NCBI GenBank assembly: GCA_907165065.1
Contig: OU015530.1
Coordinates: 51,744,465-51,808,464, forward strand
DNA from: Caprimulgus europaeus
Lineage: Eukaryota; Chordata; Aves; Caprimulgiformes; Caprimulgidae
Reading direction: 5' to 3'
DNA: 64,000 nucleotides
In this document: positions 61,901 to 64,000 of the stretch, piece by piece
Position numbering within the stretch: position 1 is the stretch's first letter
Layout of the letters: every line of letters starts with the position of its first letter
Program-made: the position numbers and the translations under genes
Notes under the pieces: model-generated
The model's input: the letters and a program-made list of their open reading frames with translations, nothing else
What the model was told of the DNA's origin: nothing
Databases searched by the model: none

Positions 61901-64000
61901 CAGAGCAAAACAAAGTGAATAGCAAGCCTGCAAAATTTAAATTATTAACTACAAAAATAGTTTGGATGAGAAACTCACAAACAGCAAAAGACAAAAGATG
62001 ACAGATGTGAGTCTGAATGCTGGGTATTATTCATAAAAAAAATTCTGTTGAGGCTTGTCAGTCCCTAAGTTTGGTTATTTATTAAATTCTTGCCCCTTCT
62101 TGAAATCAGTAAACTACACAAACAGATCCCAACCATCACCGTGTCCAACATCTCTCTAAGGTTACAACAGAAGCTGTTTCAAAGTCCTGAATCCATCCTG
62201 GTCAAAAGTAACCCAACTTTGTAGCTGGTCCCAACCCAACAGTAAAGATCCCAAGTGAGATCTCATCTTATACAGATTCAAACGTGAGCCTTGGACTTCA
62301 ATCCAAGCCCCCTTCCAGCAGAGCCCTCCTGAAATACCTTGGACAAAGAACATCTTCATGCCACAGTTTCCAGTTGCAGAAGGGAGCTACAAGGACTTCC
62401 CTGCCTTACAGGAGTAATGTGACGACAAATACATTAAACAACAATGGAACAACTTAAATGAAGCATTACTTCTCTTGACAAATTGTTAGATTCTGTCTCA
62501 CTTACAACCCAAACATACTCTGATTTAGAAATAGGGGATGCAAAAAGTTGGATGGATGCCTCATGAAAAAGTTGTAGGACATGGTTCTTAGTTTTCGCAT
62601 GTGTACAAAAAGATAAAAGATGATCCAAAGTTATCCCACCTGACTAGACTCAAGGCACTAAGTTGGAAATGCAGTAACTACAGCCTATGCCAGGAACAGT
62701 TTTCCTCAATGAGTTCTGCTATGGCCTCTCCAAAAGAGATCAAACTACAGCCCATCTGCCAAGGTAGAGCTTCAGTCCAACACTGTAATCAGCCTACTCC
62801 ATCATCAGCTCCAAGCATCAGCTAGCCAGTTTCTGCCCTGGATGGTCAGCTCTCACAAGCGTCCTTTGCCATTGACTCCAAAGATTTTGGTTTGTGCTTC
62901 TTCATTTGTAACTCATGTATCCCCATTAATAATCTATTTGTTGATCGATCGATTTTGGTTTTAAGTTTGTTAAATATAAATTTAGTCATAAACTGCAGCA
63001 ATGTAGTCATAAAACACAAGCACTACATAAGAAAAACTCATTATCAAATGCCTTTGGTAACAGCAGTAACATCACTAGTCTATTTTCCTAATATATGTGT
63101 TCTGCAACCTTTTTCAGCACAAATACAATAGCCAAACTCTGACACTGTGTAAACCAAGGCTGGAAGCTCCGGGACAGCTGCTTATAGAGAATGTTTCATA
63201 TATCAGGTGGGAAAAATTACTTTTGGGCATGTCCATCAAACCCCACTGACTATAAATAAAGTCTGCAGGACACCAGCCTTCTCACTTAAATTTGTCTATA
63301 AGACTGGAAGAACCCAAGCACGTAACTTCGTGCAGCAAAGAGAATCAAGTCTGTGCATTGAGTAAAATGCTGCAGCTGTTATCCAAGGTGCCTGTTGGGA
63401 GTGGGAGAGGATCCTACCATATGGATACAGTGGGGATGGAATTAGGCAGGTTACTACCAAAAATTATACAAATGCTAATAAAGATTCAAGAAATAAAGCA
63501 GGAAGAAGATCTGGGACCTGATAAAATGCTAGCCAAACTCCAAGCAGGCCCAAGGAAAAAGACAAATTCTGGATAAAAGTCCCCTGTAGTTGGGGAAAAA
63601 AAGCCCACGAAGGAAAACAAAAACCCACAAGCAAGTCTACCTGGAAAATCCTTGATCAAAATGCCAGAGCGTTCACATTTCTCTTTTCATTTCCAAACAA
63701 AGGAGTAAATATCTATGTGTGTAAAGTATTACCTTTATAAAGGTAATAACATGTTTTCATCAGGTATGGGCTCTGACCCATTGTGGAATGTCCTATATAA
63801 ATCAGATCAGAATGAGAGCTTTTGCACCAGAAATCTCAAGCCAAATTCCACAAAGGAGACAGCACACAGATATGGACAGGCAGGCAGGAGAGAAACAGGG
63901 AAAGGAATGAAGCACGGTAAGGAGCAATAATTTCATGAATGCTTACATAGAGCTCCTCTCATGCAAAATAAGAAAGTGTGGAAGTCCTTGTTTGAAGATA
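61901..64000. other. Non-coding stretch to the window end
   Basis: No gene or recognisable mobile element. The frame at 63292-63576 (94 codons) has no motif that I recognise and no splice support. Confidence 0.5.

Noticed and set aside
1..64000. tRNA, rRNA or known small RNA genes
   Set aside because: I saw no A/B-box pairs in a cloverleaf context or conserved rRNA blocks. A covariance-model scan would be needed to exclude microRNA hairpins.

Overview
The window looks like vertebrate nuclear DNA, most likely from a bird. The most diagnostic sequences are CR1 LINE (chicken repeat 1) fragments with avian-type 3' ends (copies of ATTCTGTG/ATTCTATG). There is also a solo LTR of the kind I associate with avian ERVL elements, and a second, unclassified LTR. 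Remnants of older L3-like CR1 and MIR-like repeats, shared across amniotes, are present too. There are no bacterial-style operons, tRNA or rRNA genes, or CRISPR arrays. Almost all open frames are under 130 codons, lie in AT-rich sequence, and look like chance.

Layout. 1-4.9 kb: non-coding, AT-rich. 4.9-7.4 kb: a minus-strand CR1 3' end split by a longer plus-strand CR1 that still carries a decayed reverse transcriptase frame. 7.4-11.9 kb: non-coding with one ancient repeat. 11.9-12.5 kb: solo ERVL-type LTR. 12.8-16.2 kb: a MIR-like fragment, an ancient CR1 reverse transcriptase fragment and a younger CR1 3' end. 16.3-27.0 kb: a long stretch without recognisable genes. 27.05-28.87 kb: the only strongly GC- and CpG-rich segment, almost certainly a CpG-island promoter. 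29-33.1 kb: three short CR1 fragments. 33-49 kb: non-coding with a few weak exon-like frames on the minus strand. 49.3-50.3 kb: a young minus CR1 beside an ancient plus CR1. 54.4 kb: a CR1 tail. 59.7-60.6 kb: an LTR with an internal 49-bp tandem repeat. 61.7 kb: another ancient CR1 fragment.

Functional reading. The best gene evidence is on the minus strand inside the CpG island: a short frame of 17 codons, opened by an ATG in good context and preceded by an in-frame stop, runs directly into a near-consensus splice donor (ATG|GTAAGT). If it is real, the window holds the promoter, 5' UTR and first coding exon of a minus-strand gene. Positions below 27.76 kb would then be its first intron and positions above about 28.9 kb its upstream flank. 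I could not name the gene. I found no complete gene and no convincing novel system; the remaining findings are mobile-element structures and exon or promoter candidates of modest strength.
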